DNA of 6,515 bases from Fibrobacterota bacterium. Lineage in GTDB: Bacteria > Fibrobacterota > Chitinivibrionia > Chitinivibrionales > JANQEN01. Of this stretch, positions 6,399 to 6,515 are shown one piece after another. The stretch lies in assembly GCA_030619215.1 (NCBI GenBank), contig JAUXBV010000207.1, positions 1 through 6,515 on the forward strand. The letters run 5' to 3'. The position numbers and the translations under genes are program-made. Each line of letters starts with the position of its first letter. The first letter of the stretch is position 1. The notes under the pieces were generated by a model that searched no databases, was not told the DNA's origin, and saw only the letters and a program-made list of their open reading frames with translations.

Positions 6399-6515
6399 TA
6401 GTAGTGTCCGGTTATAAGTCGAATAAATTCAATTGAATACAAGCACCATTGTTCAAGTCACAAATGTCAACCTGCTGGAACACCTGAGTTATAGGCGTTT
6501 TTTCGAATAATGAGA
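6399..6515 (-). mobile_element. Terminal part of an IS4-type insertion sequence, truncated by the window edge
   Basis: The motif TAGTGTCCGGTTA (6402-6414) reads like the terminal inverted repeat of an IS4-type element and overlaps the stop codon of the transposase fragment next to it. The exact outer boundary is uncertain by a few bases (CTAGTAGTG repeats a TAG). The rest of the element and the opposite terminal repeat lie beyond the right edge, so intactness cannot be judged. Confidence 0.55.
6412..6515 (-). CDS. C-terminal end of a probable IS4-family transposase (partial)
   Basis: The minus-strand frame is open from the right edge to TAA at 6414-6412, giving 33 visible residues. The segment begins SLFEKTPI and ends QLNLFDL. 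This Phe-Glu-Lys-rich start and the QLNLFD-type ending recall, from memory, the C-termini of IS4-family transposases of the DUF4372-containing type. The stop codon lies within the putative terminal repeat, as is common in compact insertion sequences. No catalytic residue is in view. The call rests on a short segment and its context. Confidence 0.55.
   Translation of the reverse strand, partial: SLFEKTPITQVFQQVDICDLNNGACIQLNLFDL

Overview
The window looks like chromosomal DNA from a Gram-negative (diderm) bacterium of moderate GC. The evidence is an outer-membrane beta-barrel protein ending in Phe, a lipoprotein signal, and a periplasmic-sensor/transmembrane/cytoplasmic-DNA-binding protein. 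The phylum cannot be fixed from sequence alone. The domain mix (CBM9-like fold on a membrane AraC regulator, six-helix membrane sensor on a hybrid kinase, degenerate GGTTCAA-type intergenic repeats) would suit environmental lineages such as Fibrobacterota-, spirochaete- or FCB-like bacteria, but that is a guess.

Layout. Bases 3-1463 (+) hold most of a membrane-bound one-component regulator: export signal, Ig-like domain, CBM9-like domain, one transmembrane helix, and an AraC-type DNA-binding domain. It is open to the left edge, so its true start lies outside the window. Only 11 bases separate it from the convergent 1475-3550 (-) gene, a 691-residue hybrid histidine kinase (six membrane helices, PAS, DHp, HATPase, receiver). 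Bases 3551-3670 form a 120-base intergenic stretch with a weak candidate promoter for the kinase and a perfect 10-bp palindrome. Upstream on the same strand are 3671-4570 (-), a secreted lipoprotein with a ComEC-type metallo-beta-lactamase domain, and 4527-6161 (-), an outer-membrane barrel with an N-terminal helix-hairpin-helix-like region. These two overlap by 44 bases and are probably translationally coupled.

Bases 6162-6411 have no gene. They hold a heptamer tandem repeat that abuts the barrel start codon, a degenerate octamer array, an imperfect inverted repeat, and two copies of dispersed short repeats. Bases 6412-6515 (-) encode the last 33 residues of what looks like an IS4-type transposase, whose stop codon lies in a putative terminal repeat. 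An insertion sequence therefore enters from the right edge.

Working together. The barrel and the MBL lipoprotein form a likely cell-envelope pair whose domains recall the DNA-uptake proteins ComEA (HhH) and ComEC (MBL); a role in DNA processing is only a hypothesis. The kinase could be read through from this pair or have its own promoter. The CBM9-AraC protein probably senses an extracytoplasmic ligand, plausibly a saccharide, and regulates genes directly. Nothing in the window shows its targets.
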